From: Cytophaga hutchinsonii ATCC 33406
GTDB lineage: Bacteria; Bacteroidota; Bacteroidia; Cytophagales; Cytophagaceae
Assembly: GCF_000014145.1 (NCBI RefSeq)
Contig: NC_008255.1
Location: forward strand, 2,248,001-2,312,000
DNA: 64,000 nt
Reading direction: 5' to 3'
Below are positions 18,415-27,979 of the stretch, piece by piece. The notes below the pieces were generated by a model. The model saw only the letters and a program-made list of their open reading frames with translations. It did not search any database and was not told the DNA's origin. The translations under genes and the position numbers were made by a program. Positions within the stretch are counted from its first letter, which is position 1, and every line of letters begins with the position of its first letter.

Positions 18415-18444
18415 GAAATAACAGATCATACATCCCTATTACAT

Positions 18445-18482
18445 AAAAAAGTCCTTGCTTATATAGAGCGGGGACTTTTTTA
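18445..18482 (+). terminator. Terminator after the CHU_C protein gene
   Basis: AAAAAAGTCC at 18445-18454 pairs with GGACTTTTTT at 18472-18481; the stem extends with GC/GAGC pairs and ends in a T run. Confidence 0.85.
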
Positions 18483-18873
18483 TTTCAATCCGTTATCTGC
18501 ATGCTATAATTCTGTATGCGGAATATATTTTCCGATATTCTATGCTGTATTTGTTCTGTTTGAAAATACGTCCTTTGTATTTTCTGTTTTTTGCAAAATA
18601 CTACCCCACAATAGCTGCTGACTGATTGGAATTCTCAGTCAAATAACCCTCTACAGGCATACCTGAAACTGGATACAAATCAATATATAATTATTTCAAT
18701 GCACTTATATATAAATACCAAGCAATCAGTAATTGCATTAATTTTATAATTATTTTAATTAATTATATCACAATGCGTTATATTATTTTTTTCATATAAA
18801 ATACTACTATTTATTAGGTAAAATAGTAACTTGTACCCAATTAACATATCAACTTATTATAAAAAATAACGAC
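18483..18873. other. AT-rich intergenic region without a supported gene
   Basis: About 390 bases upstream of the first collagen-tag lipoprotein. No frame looks coding. The last 100 bases are almost pure A/T and probably contain the promoter; TAACTTG at 18826 resembles a degraded -7 box. Confidence 0.55.
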
Positions 18874-19584
18874 ATGAACAAGAAGTTTTTTTCCTTTGCA
18901 ATTATTCTTACAATAGTTTTTGCAACGTTATCTACAAGCTGCCGGAAAGGTGAAAAAGGTGAACCCGGACCAGCAGGCTCAAGCTCTACGACTCCTGCCT
19001 ACAAAGGAGGCTCAATCTCCGGTACGATTGATGGTGTAACACGTTTGAATGATTCTTCCTTTAGCTTAAAAGTAGATTATCAATACTACAAAAGCGCTTC
19101 AGACAACAGAAATACGGAAGAAAATTTTGACGGTACCCGCAATGTTTACAGCGTTACCCGATATGATTCTACTGGCAACTCTTATATAACATTTGAGTTT
19201 TCAGTGTATTATTATGATCCGAATAGTTTCAAAACAGGAAGTACAAGCAGAAGTGCAGAACTGGTACCTGAACTATCTGACGTATATGTGACAATCGTAT
19301 CAAATAAAAAACAGACTGGCAACAAACTGTTCTACTTCGCTACTGTATCTGATTACTACAATCCGTTTGATGTTGAGTCTGTTTATTTAGATCAGTATTC
19401 AAGCGGCGACAGCAGAATTTCATACGATAATCTTGTAATAAATGAGGCTACCGGATTAATAAGTTTTGATTACGACATTGAATTATCAGAAGATAGAAAT
19501 TCAACAGGAAACTTTATCACAATGAGTGGAAAGCTTAATGCAACTCCTTATAATGTGTCATATAGAAAAGGAACGGCAGAATAA
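18874..19584 (+). CDS. Lipoprotein with collagen-like tag (copy 1)
   Basis: A 236-residue lipoprotein: signal MNKKFFSFAIILTIVFATLS ending TSC, lipidated Cys23, followed at once by one short collagen-like run (GEKGEPGPAG). The rest is a beta-rich domain I cannot name (VTRYDSTGNSYITFEFSVYY in the middle, SGKLNATPYNVSYRKG at the end). Such a single collagen-like tag behind a lipobox is common in Bacteroidota surface lipoproteins; its role is unknown. The next gene, 84 bases downstream, is a diverged copy of this one, so the pair arose by tandem duplication. Confidence 0.8.
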   Translation: MNKKFFSFAIILTIVFATLSTSCRKGEKGEPGPAGSSSTTPAYKGGSISGTIDGVTRLNDSSFSLKVDYQYYKSASDNRNTEENFDGTRNVYSVTRYDSTGNSYITFEFSVYYYDPNSFKTGSTSRSAELVPELSDVYVTIVSNKKQTGNKLFYFATVSDYYNPFDVESVYLDQYSSGDSRISYDNLVINEATGLISFDYDIELSEDRNSTGNFITMSGKLNATPYNVSYRKGTAE

Positions 19585-19668
19585 GCAGATAAATCCTCAA
19601 CGGTAAAGCATAAAATTTTATACGTTTAAGGAGATATTAATTCTTACTCTAAAACTCATATATCACTC

Positions 19669-20334
19669 ATGAATAAAAAATATTTTTCTTTCGGAGTAGT
19701 ACTGGCAATTGTTTTTGGAACAGTATTATTTGGATGCAGAAAAGGCGAAAAAGGTGAGCCCGGCCCTTCCGGGTCTGGTTCAAAATTATCAAAAGACGGA
19801 TTTATTTCAGGCTCATTAGAAGGAACAAAAAGTGATGAAAGTTCTTTTGATATTCCGTTCAAATACGAATATCTGAAAGAACCTTCAGATAATTTCTTAA
19901 CAGTAGATTCAGATGGGTATAAACATTATAACATCACACGTTATGATTCAACCGGAGAATCTTACATAAAATTAGAGTTCAGGATTCTTACCTATGCGGG
20001 ACAAAACGGATCGGTTACAGAAGGATTTGGTGAATATGCTACAGTTAAAACCTATAGCAAACAAACAGGCAGCGCTATTGACAATTTCTATTTTGGCACA
20101 TGCTATTCAGGTTCTCCCTTTATCCCTGCCAGAGTATCGCTTACAGACTATTACTCGAAAAATACAGAGCTTGAACTTGATAATTTAAAGATTACAAGTA
20201 CAGGCAATGTAAACTTTGATTACAGTCTTATCCTTGATTCCAGAGATAATTCTTCCGGAAACAATGCAACAATCACCGGATCTATATCGGTAAATCCATA
20301 CGAAGTAGTATATCGTACAGGTTCACCGGAATAA
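19669..20334 (+). CDS. Lipoprotein with collagen-like tag (copy 2)
   Basis: A 221-residue paralogue of the gene before it. Shared features: MNKKYFSFGVVLAIVFGTVL signal with Cys at 23, the GEKGEPGPSG tag, ITRYDSTGESYIKLEF in the middle and the C-terminal SVNPYEVVYRTG block. The middle differs in length and sequence (a DSDGYKHYN insertion, shorter loop), so the copies are old. A terminator follows that is shared with the convergent glycosyltransferase gene. No enzyme motif is visible; a surface-display or ligand-binding role is only a guess. Confidence 0.8.
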   Translation: MNKKYFSFGVVLAIVFGTVLFGCRKGEKGEPGPSGSGSKLSKDGFISGSLEGTKSDESSFDIPFKYEYLKEPSDNFLTVDSDGYKHYNITRYDSTGESYIKLEFRILTYAGQNGSVTEGFGEYATVKTYSKQTGSAIDNFYFGTCYSGSPFIPARVSLTDYYSKNTELELDNLKITSTGNVNFDYSLILDSRDNSSGNNATITGSISVNPYEVVYRTGSPE

Positions 20335-20350
20335 TACGGACAGTATCATA

Positions 20351-20382
20351 AAAAAAGTCACGCCTTTCAGCGTGACTTTTTT
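20351..20382. terminator. Bidirectional terminator between convergent genes
   Basis: Perfect 13-base arms (20351-20363 and 20370-20382) with a six-base loop, A and T runs on the two outer sides. The stop codon of the minus-strand glycosyltransferase gene (20367-20369) lies in the loop. Confidence 0.9.
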
Positions 20383-21797
20383 ATTTCTATTAATGTACAT
20401 GAACGTGTTGAATCCAATACTATATATTCATACTTCCTGTCTATTTCAAGCATTACAAAAGGTTCACATACCAGCATTTTTTCGCTTGCCTGAAAAGCTG
20501 CATGCTTTGTTTTTATGGGATGTGTAACATCAAACCTTTTCTGCGAAAGTTGATTATAAAAAAGTACATGCGGATTATATTTTGTGGGTACAACCGTATA
20601 TGACTCGTTTGTGTGTTTATGCATCATAAAGGTACCATACTCTTCTGGAAGCGCCCGTGAAAAATTCCGGTAAAAAATCTGTATGTAAAAAAATATAAAT
20701 GCCAATGCATACAGCACAAACATCATCCATTCTTTATCATCAAATATACGCGCGCTTATATACCTGATGCTGTAAGAAATTCCAGCCCCCAGTACAATTG
20801 ACATAAGCGGCAGCACCGCTGCGTCATACCACAGCAGTTTCACATTCGAAAAAGATAAGATGAAAAGAAACCCGGTACTAACGGTGATGATGTAATATAA
20901 AAAAGCTCTGTAAGGAAGTGTTTTATCAATAAGCAGCATGTATACAACAACAACCAAGAACAACAGCCAGTATTGTACCTGCTCATAAAACAACATACGC
21001 CAATAATACTCCCATTCCGGATTAACACTCTGAATGCCGTTATACCTTCCTATTTCATACTTCCACACAGCATCCAAATATCCGGGATCAACATACTCCC
21101 TGCCCAGATACCATGCGGCCAATGCAGTAAATACAAAAGTTATACTGATCCAGAAGTTCTTATTAAAAAATAATCGTTTTTGCTTTTTAAAAACGAACAA
21201 AAAGAGCAGACAGAACGGAAGAAAAAACACAATCATCCAGCCTTTGATAAGTATGGATGCTGTTGCAGCTGCACATATATATACAATATGTACGTTCTCC
21301 TTTTTTGTATCGGTTGCGGTTAGAAACAAATAAAAAAATAAAATAAAAGCGGTTGTAAAAAATATAAGCGGTACATCATGATCACCGGTGAAGGCCATAT
21401 GCGGACAGATATAATAAGGCATTACCAATAATAACGTTGCCGAACACAATGCCCATAAGGTATTATTAAATATTTTTTGAATAAAAATAAAAATCAACCA
21501 GACCAGCGCAATTGCACAAGCAATCACGGGAAGTCTTAAGCTCCATTCGTTCCAGCCAATGGTTTTACCTAACAGTATCTGCACGGCTGAAAAAAGATAT
21601 GGTTTTGTATTCCGGAGTTTTACGGTTGGATCAAAGTCTATAAAAAAACGTCCGTGCTCTCCCAGCTCGTATGCCTGAATAAAATAATAGCTTTCATCAA
21701 ATACAAATAGCTTATTTTTACAGGCCTGATAACACATAGGTAAAGCCATCAGAAATGTAACAGCAATGACTCCTGTAATTTTAACAAACCTGTTCAT
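20367..21797 (-). CDS. GT39/ArnT-like membrane glycosyltransferase
   Basis: About 476 residues with some 10-11 membrane helices. The N-terminal loop after the first helix contains the acidic motif FDESYYFIQAYELGEHGRFF, characteristic of PMT/ArnT-type glycosyltransferases that use polyprenyl-phosphate sugars, and a second luminal stretch TGDHDVPLIF. Members glycosylate lipids or proteins outside the inner membrane; the acceptor is unknown. I prefer ATG at 21797 (MNRFVKITGVIAV) over the longer frame from 21839, whose extra 14 residues are charged and unlike the family. The stop sits in the shared terminator. Confidence 0.85.
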   Translation of the reverse strand: MNRFVKITGVIAVTFLMALPMCYQACKNKLFVFDESYYFIQAYELGEHGRFFIDFDPTVKLRNTKPYLFSAVQILLGKTIGWNEWSLRLPVIACAIALVWLIFIFIQKIFNNTLWALCSATLLLVMPYYICPHMAFTGDHDVPLIFFTTAFILFFYLFLTATDTKKENVHIVYICAAATASILIKGWMIVFFLPFCLLFLFVFKKQKRLFFNKNFWISITFVFTALAAWYLGREYVDPGYLDAVWKYEIGRYNGIQSVNPEWEYYWRMLFYEQVQYWLLFLVVVVYMLLIDKTLPYRAFLYYIITVSTGFLFILSFSNVKLLWYDAAVLPLMSIVLGAGISYSIRYISARIFDDKEWMMFVLYALAFIFFYIQIFYRNFSRALPEEYGTFMMHKHTNESYTVVPTKYNPHVLFYNQLSQKRFDVTHPIKTKHAAFQASEKMLVCEPFVMLEIDRKYEYIVLDSTRSCTLIEIKKSR

Positions 21798-21935
21798 CTC
21801 TTTACGTTCACGTTCTTTTGAATGGATACAATAGCCCAAGATAATATTATTGCAGCAAAATTAGTAGTGCTTACTTACCCGTACTTTTTTTTCAAAAGTG
21901 ATACACGTATATTTCCGTCTGATTGATGTATTCGT

Positions 21936-22445
21936 ATGTTCACGTTTAAAGCAGTTATTCATAAATATGAAAAGAATGCAGAGAAAACTGGCTGGAGTTT
22001 TATCTACATTCCCATAGATGTTTCAGAAGCACTGGAACCCGGAAACAAAAAAGGCTTTCGTGTAAAAGGTGCGTTAGATAACTTTCCGATTGAAGGTGTG
22101 TCACTTATTCCCGTTGGTGGCGGAGAATTTATTATGCCTATCAATGCAACCATGCGTAAAGGTACTCATAAGGCAACCGGAAGTACATTAACGGTACGCA
22201 TTGAAATTGATCCGAAAGAATACATATTAAATTCAGATTTTATTCTGTGCCTGGAAGATGTACCGCGTGCGTATGCTTATTTTAAAAGCCTTACAAGATC
22301 GCACCAGAATTATTTTTCGAAATGGATCGATGCTGCAAAAACAGAACTAACAAAATCAAAACGCATTACACAATCCATTCAGGCATTAAGCATGGAATTG
22401 GGCTATTCGGAAATGATGCGGATGAATAAGGGAAATAAGTTTTAA
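21936..22445 (+). CDS. DUF1905 / YdeI-OmdA fusion protein
   Basis: A 169-residue cytoplasmic protein with two small domains: an N-terminal DUF1905 beta barrel (FKAVIHKYEKNAEKTGWSFI, then EGVSLIPVGGGEFIMPINA) and a C-terminal helical YdeI/OmpD-associated domain (YAYFKSLTRSHQNYFSKWID, then KRITQSIQALSME). This pairing is widespread in Bacteroidota; the YdeI domain is described as bacteriocin-protection related, but the biochemical role is unknown. It is divergent from the glycosyltransferase gene with 138 bases between. Confidence 0.9.
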   Translation: MFTFKAVIHKYEKNAEKTGWSFIYIPIDVSEALEPGNKKGFRVKGALDNFPIEGVSLIPVGGGEFIMPINATMRKGTHKATGSTLTVRIEIDPKEYILNSDFILCLEDVPRAYAYFKSLTRSHQNYFSKWIDAAKTELTKSKRITQSIQALSMELGYSEMMRMNKGNKF

Positions 22446-22515
22446 GTAATAGGTTTTAAGTTCTATGATTTTTTTCATTGATACACTTATACAAAAATGA
22501 TCTAGCAAAAAAAAT

Positions 22516-22539
22516 GTTAAGCCCGTTCTCGGACTTAAC
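22516..22539. terminator. Hairpin between convergent genes
   Basis: Ten-base arms (22516-22525 and 22530-22539) with one mismatch and loop TTCT, within 125 bases of AT-rich sequence rich in TTTTAAGT repeats. It can serve both the DUF1905 gene and the minus-strand DHS-like gene. Confidence 0.7.
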
Positions 22540-22569
22540 ACTTAAAACCTTTTTACTTAAAACTTAAAA

Positions 22570-23544
22570 TTACCAGCCCAGTAAATACGCAAAAATCAAT
22601 GGTACCACAATGGTAGCATCTGACTCAACGATAAACTTCGGCGTATGAATATCTAATTTACCCCAGGTAATTTTTTCATTCGGAACTGCTCCTGAATACG
22701 AACCATATGATGTTGTAGAATCAGAGATCTGGCAGAAATAACTCCAGAATGGAATGTTTTCCATTTCCATATCCTGATACAACATGGGCACTACACAGAT
22801 CGGGAAATCACCGGCTATACCGCCGCCAATCTGGAAGAAACCTACGCCTTTACCCTCAGAATTCTTTACATACCAGTCAGAAAGCCACATCATGTATTCA
22901 ATACCAGACTTCATGGTTGTTGGCTTAAACTGTCCTTTGATACAGTATGAAGCGAAGATATTACCCATGGTAGAATCTTCCCAGCCCGGAACAATGATCG
23001 GAAGGTTTTTCTCTGCTGCTGCAAGCATCCAGGAGTTTTTCGGATCAATTTCATAATACTGTTCCAGCTCTTTGCTTAACAGCATTTTGTACATAAACTC
23101 ATGCGGGAAATAACGCTCCCCTGTTGAGTCTGCATCGTTCCAAACTTTATATAAATGTTTTTGTAATCTTCTGAAAGCTTCTTCTTCCGGAATACATGTA
23201 TCTGTAACACGGTTATAGTGGTTTTCCAATAGATCCCACTCGTCCTGCGGACTTAAGTCTCTGTAATGTGGAACGCGTTTGTAGTGCGAGTGCGCTACAA
23301 GGTTCATGATATCCTCTTCCAGGTTGGCACCTGTACAGGAAATGATCTGCACTTTATCCTGGCGGATCATCTCGGCCAATGATTTTCCCAACTCAGCCGT
23401 ACTCATTGCACCAGCCAATGTAATCATCATCTTTCCGCCTTCTAATAAGTGCGTTTCATATCCTTTGGCTGCATCAACCAATGCTGCAGAGTTAAAATGC
23501 AGATAATGCTCCTGAATAAACGTAGAAATAGGTCCCTTTGACAT
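22570..23544 (-). CDS. Deoxyhypusine-synthase-like protein
   Basis: A 324-residue protein of the DHS superfamily. In eukaryotes and archaea the enzyme moves the aminobutyl group of spermidine onto a lysine of eIF5A. The fold motifs are kept: TLAGAMSTAELGKSLAEMIR, VQIISCTGANLEEDI, VPGWEDSTMGN, FFQIGGGIAGDFPICVVPM and, near the C-terminus, ITWGKLDI, whose Lys296 matches the catalytic lysine of human DHS (WGK motif). Bacteria lack eIF5A, so the acceptor must differ; related bacterial proteins are thought to act in polyamine metabolism (for example homospermidine formation). It is monocistronic and no polyamine genes are nearby. Confidence 0.88.
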   Translation of the reverse strand: MSKGPISTFIQEHYLHFNSAALVDAAKGYETHLLEGGKMMITLAGAMSTAELGKSLAEMIRQDKVQIISCTGANLEEDIMNLVAHSHYKRVPHYRDLSPQDEWDLLENHYNRVTDTCIPEEEAFRRLQKHLYKVWNDADSTGERYFPHEFMYKMLLSKELEQYYEIDPKNSWMLAAAEKNLPIIVPGWEDSTMGNIFASYCIKGQFKPTTMKSGIEYMMWLSDWYVKNSEGKGVGFFQIGGGIAGDFPICVVPMLYQDMEMENIPFWSYFCQISDSTTSYGSYSGAVPNEKITWGKLDIHTPKFIVESDATIVVPLIFAYLLGW

Positions 23545-23826
23545 ATTTATTAAATGTTAAATAGAATAATAGCCTGCAAGTTACATCATTCTATTGAAAA
23601 CTTATAAACCTGTGTAAAATCCCATATTATTTAATTATTATCCCCTTGAAAATGAGAAGGTCTACCTCCATCCGTTTGAATAATAACTTTCAGGATTGAA
23701 CGATTAAACACGATTCAGAAAATATGTTGAGAATTAATTCATAACTCCTTTCACCGGGGCGAATCATAATTTCATTGCTTTTCGTAATTTGTAGCTACCA
23801 ATATCCATGCATTGGTGAATTCGTTT

Positions 23827-24471
23827 ATGGAAGGAAGAATCAACCCGGAAAACTGGAAAGACATATTTTCAGATACCTTGTATATCATTACAGACCCGAA
23901 CGGTGTAACTGCCGTTATTCCTGAAGAAACTGCTAAAACGGCATCTTCGGAACCTGTGAAAGCAGCTCCCGCAGATATTAAACCTACTCCTGTTACAACG
24001 GCTACTCCGGCGTTACCGAAAATACCTTCAATACCTACGCCTGCTTCTGCAACACCTAACCAACAGCCTGCTCCTGTTGCAGCAGCTACTGCCGTATTGA
24101 AACCTGCAGGTAAGTACAGCAACGGTATTTTAATTTTGATGCACGTATCTTACACCATGACTCCCGCACAGCAGGAAATGCTGGGAAAGATCGTTAAAGC
24201 TGTTCAGCTGGATTACAATGAATGCGGTGTATTACAGGTCTCTGCTCCTGTTTCATTAAAAGAAATTGAAACACTGAAACCGCGTATCGTTTTATCGTTC
24301 GGTTTGCCTACCGATGCGTTTGAGCCTCGGATGACAAAGGATCTATATTCGATTCAGAAACACAACTCAACCATTATGCTGTTAGCCGATTCTCTGGCTA
24401 AACTTGAAACAACCGTTGCATTAAAAAGTAATTTGTGGAATGCGATGAAGGAAATGTTCGGAATAAAATAA
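23827..24471 (+). CDS. Hypothetical protein with Pro/Ala-rich linker
   Basis: About 214 residues from ATG 23827 (a TTG/GTG run extends the frame to 23812). Three parts: a short N-terminal region (MEGRINPENWKDIFSDTLYI), a long Pro/Ala/Thr linker at about 38-95, and a compact C-terminal domain (ILILMHVSYTMTPAQQEMLG, DYNECGVLQVS, PRIVLSFGLPTDAFEP). The layout, a flexible tether joined to a small globular domain, resembles accessory subunits of larger machines such as a DNA polymerase psi-type protein, but that is a guess. No signal peptide, so cytoplasmic. Confidence 0.65.
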   Translation: MEGRINPENWKDIFSDTLYIITDPNGVTAVIPEETAKTASSEPVKAAPADIKPTPVTTATPALPKIPSIPTPASATPNQQPAPVAAATAVLKPAGKYSNGILILMHVSYTMTPAQQEMLGKIVKAVQLDYNECGVLQVSAPVSLKEIETLKPRIVLSFGLPTDAFEPRMTKDLYSIQKHNSTIMLLADSLAKLETTVALKSNLWNAMKEMFGIK

Positions 24472-24500
24472 TAGTAAGCAGATAATAATTTTCAAAAAAA

Positions 24501-24535
24501 CAAGGAACACATCTGGCAGGTGATCCTTGCTTTAT
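24501..24535 (+). terminator. Hairpin between convergent genes
   Basis: Arms 24501-24510 and 24520-24529 (one mismatch) with a nine-base loop, followed by CTTTATT; lies between the Pro/Ala-linker gene and the minus-strand 69-residue gene. Confidence 0.55.
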
Positions 24536-24558
24536 TCCCACTCTTAGCCTTGTATGCG

Positions 24559-24768
24559 TTAAGCTACTGCAATTGTTTTTGCCCCTATGCTGATCTTAGC
24601 TTTTGAATCCAGATCCACTGAATAATGAATAACAACGGCACTGGTATACCTCCTGATAAGTTTCAGAATATCTGTTAAACTTTCTTTATTGTTGCTGTTC
24701 AAAAGCACTTCAACAAAAGATTCATTTGTCCATTTAAACGACTTCAATTCCTTTTCAACCTGTTCCAT
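24559..24768 (-). CDS. Small conserved protein, 69 residues (paralogue A)
   Basis: A 69-residue cytoplasmic protein with charged N-terminal helix (MEQVEKELKSFKWT), LLNSNNKESLTDILKLIRRY in the middle and the C-terminal strand pattern AVVIHYSVDL. A second protein at 29008-29217 has the same length and about half the residues identical (35 of 69 by hand alignment), including LLNSN, RRYT, VIHY, DL and the final Ala. That conservation supports both as real genes despite their size. Function is unknown. Confidence 0.8.
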   Translation of the reverse strand: MEQVEKELKSFKWTNESFVEVLLNSNNKESLTDILKLIRRYTSAVVIHYSVDLDSKAKISIGAKTIAVA

Positions 24769-25648
<880 letters not shown>

Positions 25649-25680
25649 ACCAGTTTAAGTTTTTCGTGACATGCATGCCC

Positions 25681-25688
25681 TACTTTTG
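25681..25688 (+). promoter_or_regulatory. Candidate -7 box of the AhpD-like gene
   Basis: TACTTTTG fits TAnnTTTG and lies 22 bases before the ATG at 25711. It argues against the longer frame starting at 25666, which would begin upstream of the promoter. Confidence 0.5.
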
Positions 25689-25710
25689 TTTCATACTAAA
25701 GAAACATAAT

Positions 25711-26145
25711 ATGGAAAAACGATTAAACGTAGAAGCATTAGAACCTAATGCATACAAGGCAATGATGGGTATTGTTGGTTATCTTCAGACTACCGCACTC
25801 AGTAACGTGCACAAACATTTTATCTCCATCCGCGCATCACAGATCAATGGCTGTGCACATTGCCTGAACATGCATACCAAAGAAGCGCTGAATAACGGAA
25901 TAACACAGCAGCGTATATTTTTATTAAGTGCATGGAAAGATACAAACCTTTTTACTGAAGATGAAAAAAGCATTCTTGCCTTAACAGAAGAAGTTACACG
26001 GATCAGCGAACACGGTCTTTCAGATGCGGTATATAAAAAAGCTGTAGAACTGCTGGGCGAAAATTATGTTGCGCAAGCTATTATGGCCATTGTTGCCATT
26101 AATGGCTGGAACCGGATTGCAGTAAGTACCAATCTTGCAATCTAA
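25711..26145 (+). CDS. Carboxymuconolactone decarboxylase / AhpD-like protein
   Basis: A 144-residue all-helical protein with the AhpD redox motif INGCAHCLNMHTKEAL (CxxC then His) at about residues 46-61. AhpD-like proteins are alkylhydroperoxidases that reduce peroxides through the CxxC pair; others in the family lack activity. The ATG at 25711 is chosen because a promoter box lies between it and the upstream start at 25666. The pairing with the preceding Crp-like regulator recurs in Bacteroidota genomes and suggests a peroxide-response role. A strong 16-base-arm terminator follows. Confidence 0.9.
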   Translation: MEKRLNVEALEPNAYKAMMGIVGYLQTTALSNVHKHFISIRASQINGCAHCLNMHTKEALNNGITQQRIFLLSAWKDTNLFTEDEKSILALTEEVTRISEHGLSDAVYKKAVELLGENYVAQAIMAIVAINGWNRIAVSTNLAI

Positions 26146-26165
26146 AAACAAGCCTGTTGCTTTTA

Positions 26166-26213
26166 AACAAACATGCCGCGGAAAATGATTTCCCCGCGGC
26201 ATGTTTGTTATTA
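26166..26213. terminator. Strong inverted-repeat terminator
   Basis: Perfect 16-base arms (26166-26181 and 26194-26209) containing CCGCGG, 12-base loop, then TTATTATT. Sits between the AhpD-like gene and the convergent dehydrogenase gene. Confidence 0.9.
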
Positions 26214-26225
26214 TTTATTGAATGC

Positions 26226-27527
26226 TTATTTCGCAACGCTGATTTTCCATATCGTGTTAGCTGCATCATCTGCTACCAGGATAGAACCGTCAGGTAATAC
26301 CGTAATGCCAACAGGTCTGCCATATACTTCATCTGCATTAGCAATAAAGCCTGTTAAAAAGTCTTCAGGAGCACCTAAAGGCTTGCCGTTTTTGAAGGGA
26401 ACAAATACAACTTTATATCCTGAAAATACCGAACGGTTCCACGAACCATGCTGCCCGATAAAGGCACCGTTGTGATATTTTTCAGGAAAAGCTTTCTGAT
26501 CATAAAAGGCTAAGCCCAGCGAAGCGGTATGTGCGCCCAATGCAACATCCGGCACTATTGCTTTCTTTACCAGATCCATTCCTTTTCCTTCCAGTCTCGG
26601 GTCTGCATGCTGTCCCCAATACGAATATGGCCAGCCATAAAATCCACCTTCCTGTACGCTTGTTAAATAATCCGGAACAAGTTCATCACCCAAACCATCA
26701 CGTTCGTTTACAACAGTCCAGAATGTTTTGGTATCCGGCGCCCAGGCTGCCCCTACCGGATTACGTAAACCCGAAGCATATACCTTTTTATCGCTTCCAT
26801 CCGGATTCATAACAAGTACATTTGCACGCATAAGCTCTTCATCCATGCCATGTTCTGCAACATTGCTGGAAGAACCAACGGTAATATATATTTTAGATTC
26901 ATCTTTATTGGCAAGCAGGTTACGCGTCCAATGATTGTTGTACCCGCCAGCGGGCAAGTCTGTAATCTGTTTCGCTTTTGCCGTGATCGAAGTCTGCCCT
27001 TTTTTATATGGAAACGAAACTACACCGTCTGTATTGGCTACGTAAAATGTGTTTTCAATCAGCAACATTCCCAAAGGCTGGTTCAGTTTTTCAAGAAAAA
27101 TTTCCCGCACATCTGGCATACCATCTTTGTCTGTATCCCGGAATAATGTAATGCGGTCTGCACTTCCATCAGATAATTTTGATTTCGAATTCCCGCTGAT
27201 AAAAGAAGCTGCATTTTTCAATGCTCCTTTTGTTCCTGCTTCTGCTACTAACACATCGCCATTCGGCAGTACATACAGCCATCTGGGGTTCTCCAGTTTA
27301 TCCGCATATTTTTGTACCACAAAACCTGCCGGTGCTGTTGGTGCCTGCCCTTCTTTCCAACCAAGTGCTTTACTGAATTTACGGACAGATTCTGTTTCAA
27401 ATGGCTTCGGAAAAGTATCTGTAACTTCCGTAGCAATGGTATCATCCAATACAGCTGCCTGTTCTTTTTTTTCAGCACATGAAACTAATACTCCCATGCA
27501 CATACTGATAAATAAAAATTGTTTCAT
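26226..27527 (-). CDS. Sorbosone/glucose-dehydrogenase-like lipoprotein (six-bladed propeller)
   Basis: A 433-residue lipoprotein: signal with GVLVSC, Cys17, then a PQQ-type sugar dehydrogenase propeller. Blade motifs are clear: NPRWLYVLPNGDVLVAEAG, RITLFRDTDKDGMPDV, LNQPLGMLLIENTFYVAN, YASGLRNPVGAAWAPDTKTF, GQHGSWNRSVFSGYKVVFVP and VYGRPVGITVLPDGSILVAD. Members oxidise sugars at the outside of the inner membrane using PQQ; this family also has members of unknown substrate. No pqq genes are nearby, so cofactor supply and substrate are open questions. The gene is monocistronic. Confidence 0.9.
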   Translation of the reverse strand: MKQFLFISMCMGVLVSCAEKKEQAAVLDDTIATEVTDTFPKPFETESVRKFSKALGWKEGQAPTAPAGFVVQKYADKLENPRWLYVLPNGDVLVAEAGTKGALKNAASFISGNSKSKLSDGSADRITLFRDTDKDGMPDVREIFLEKLNQPLGMLLIENTFYVANTDGVVSFPYKKGQTSITAKAKQITDLPAGGYNNHWTRNLLANKDESKIYITVGSSSNVAEHGMDEELMRANVLVMNPDGSDKKVYASGLRNPVGAAWAPDTKTFWTVVNERDGLGDELVPDYLTSVQEGGFYGWPYSYWGQHADPRLEGKGMDLVKKAIVPDVALGAHTASLGLAFYDQKAFPEKYHNGAFIGQHGSWNRSVFSGYKVVFVPFKNGKPLGAPEDFLTGFIANADEVYGRPVGITVLPDGSILVADDAANTIWKISVAK

Positions 27528-27703
27528 ACCAAATGTTTAAATAACTAATGAAATTTTATTAACTTTTTCCTGATCACAACAGAATGAAGAATACAGATAC
27601 GTTCTTTTAAAGTTAATATAGTTTAACTAAATGAATTAACGTATCTTAAATGCAGTATACATTTAGCTGACGTTTCAGTCTATTATTAATTTACAGTTTT
27701 TTT

Positions 27704-27931
27704 ATGAAAAACAGAAAGACTCTATCTATTATTTTAGGTTTGCTTGTTTGTGCCGCGACTACTTTTTCATGTAAAAAAGACAAACAGGAATGTGTTACCT
27801 GTACAGCCGTATGTACTGGCTCAGGCTCTTCCGAAATGAAAAACTGCGGCGATGATAACGATGCTATGGAAAAACAGTTTCGGGACCAGCATCCAGGATG
27901 TACGGTCAATTGTTCCAGAGAGAAAAAATAA
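27704..27931 (+). CDS. Small Cys-rich lipoprotein, 75 residues
   Basis: Signal MKNRKTLSIILGLLVCAATT ending FSC (Cys23), then a 52-residue mature part with six more cysteines (ECVTCTAVCTG, KNCGDD, GCTVNC), suggesting disulphide bonds in the envelope. Position and own upstream space support a real gene; the function is unknown. It ends 48 bases before an aldo/keto reductase gene on the same strand, so they may share a transcript. Confidence 0.75.
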   Translation: MKNRKTLSIILGLLVCAATTFSCKKDKQECVTCTAVCTGSGSSEMKNCGDDNDAMEKQFRDQHPGCTVNCSREKK

Positions 27932-27979
27932 TAAGACATACGTAGTTTAATTTCATCTTCTTCATTTGTATTTATTGAG

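Noticed and set aside
20351-20382. Similarity of the hairpin GTCACGCC...GGCGTGAC to a stretch in rnpB
   Set aside because: Short GC stems of this kind recur by chance; the flanks do not match, so no repeat family is claimed.
26226-27540. Long plus-strand frames opposite the propeller dehydrogenase, up to 163 residues
   Set aside because: Antisense to a clearly conserved lipoprotein gene with well-matched blade motifs.
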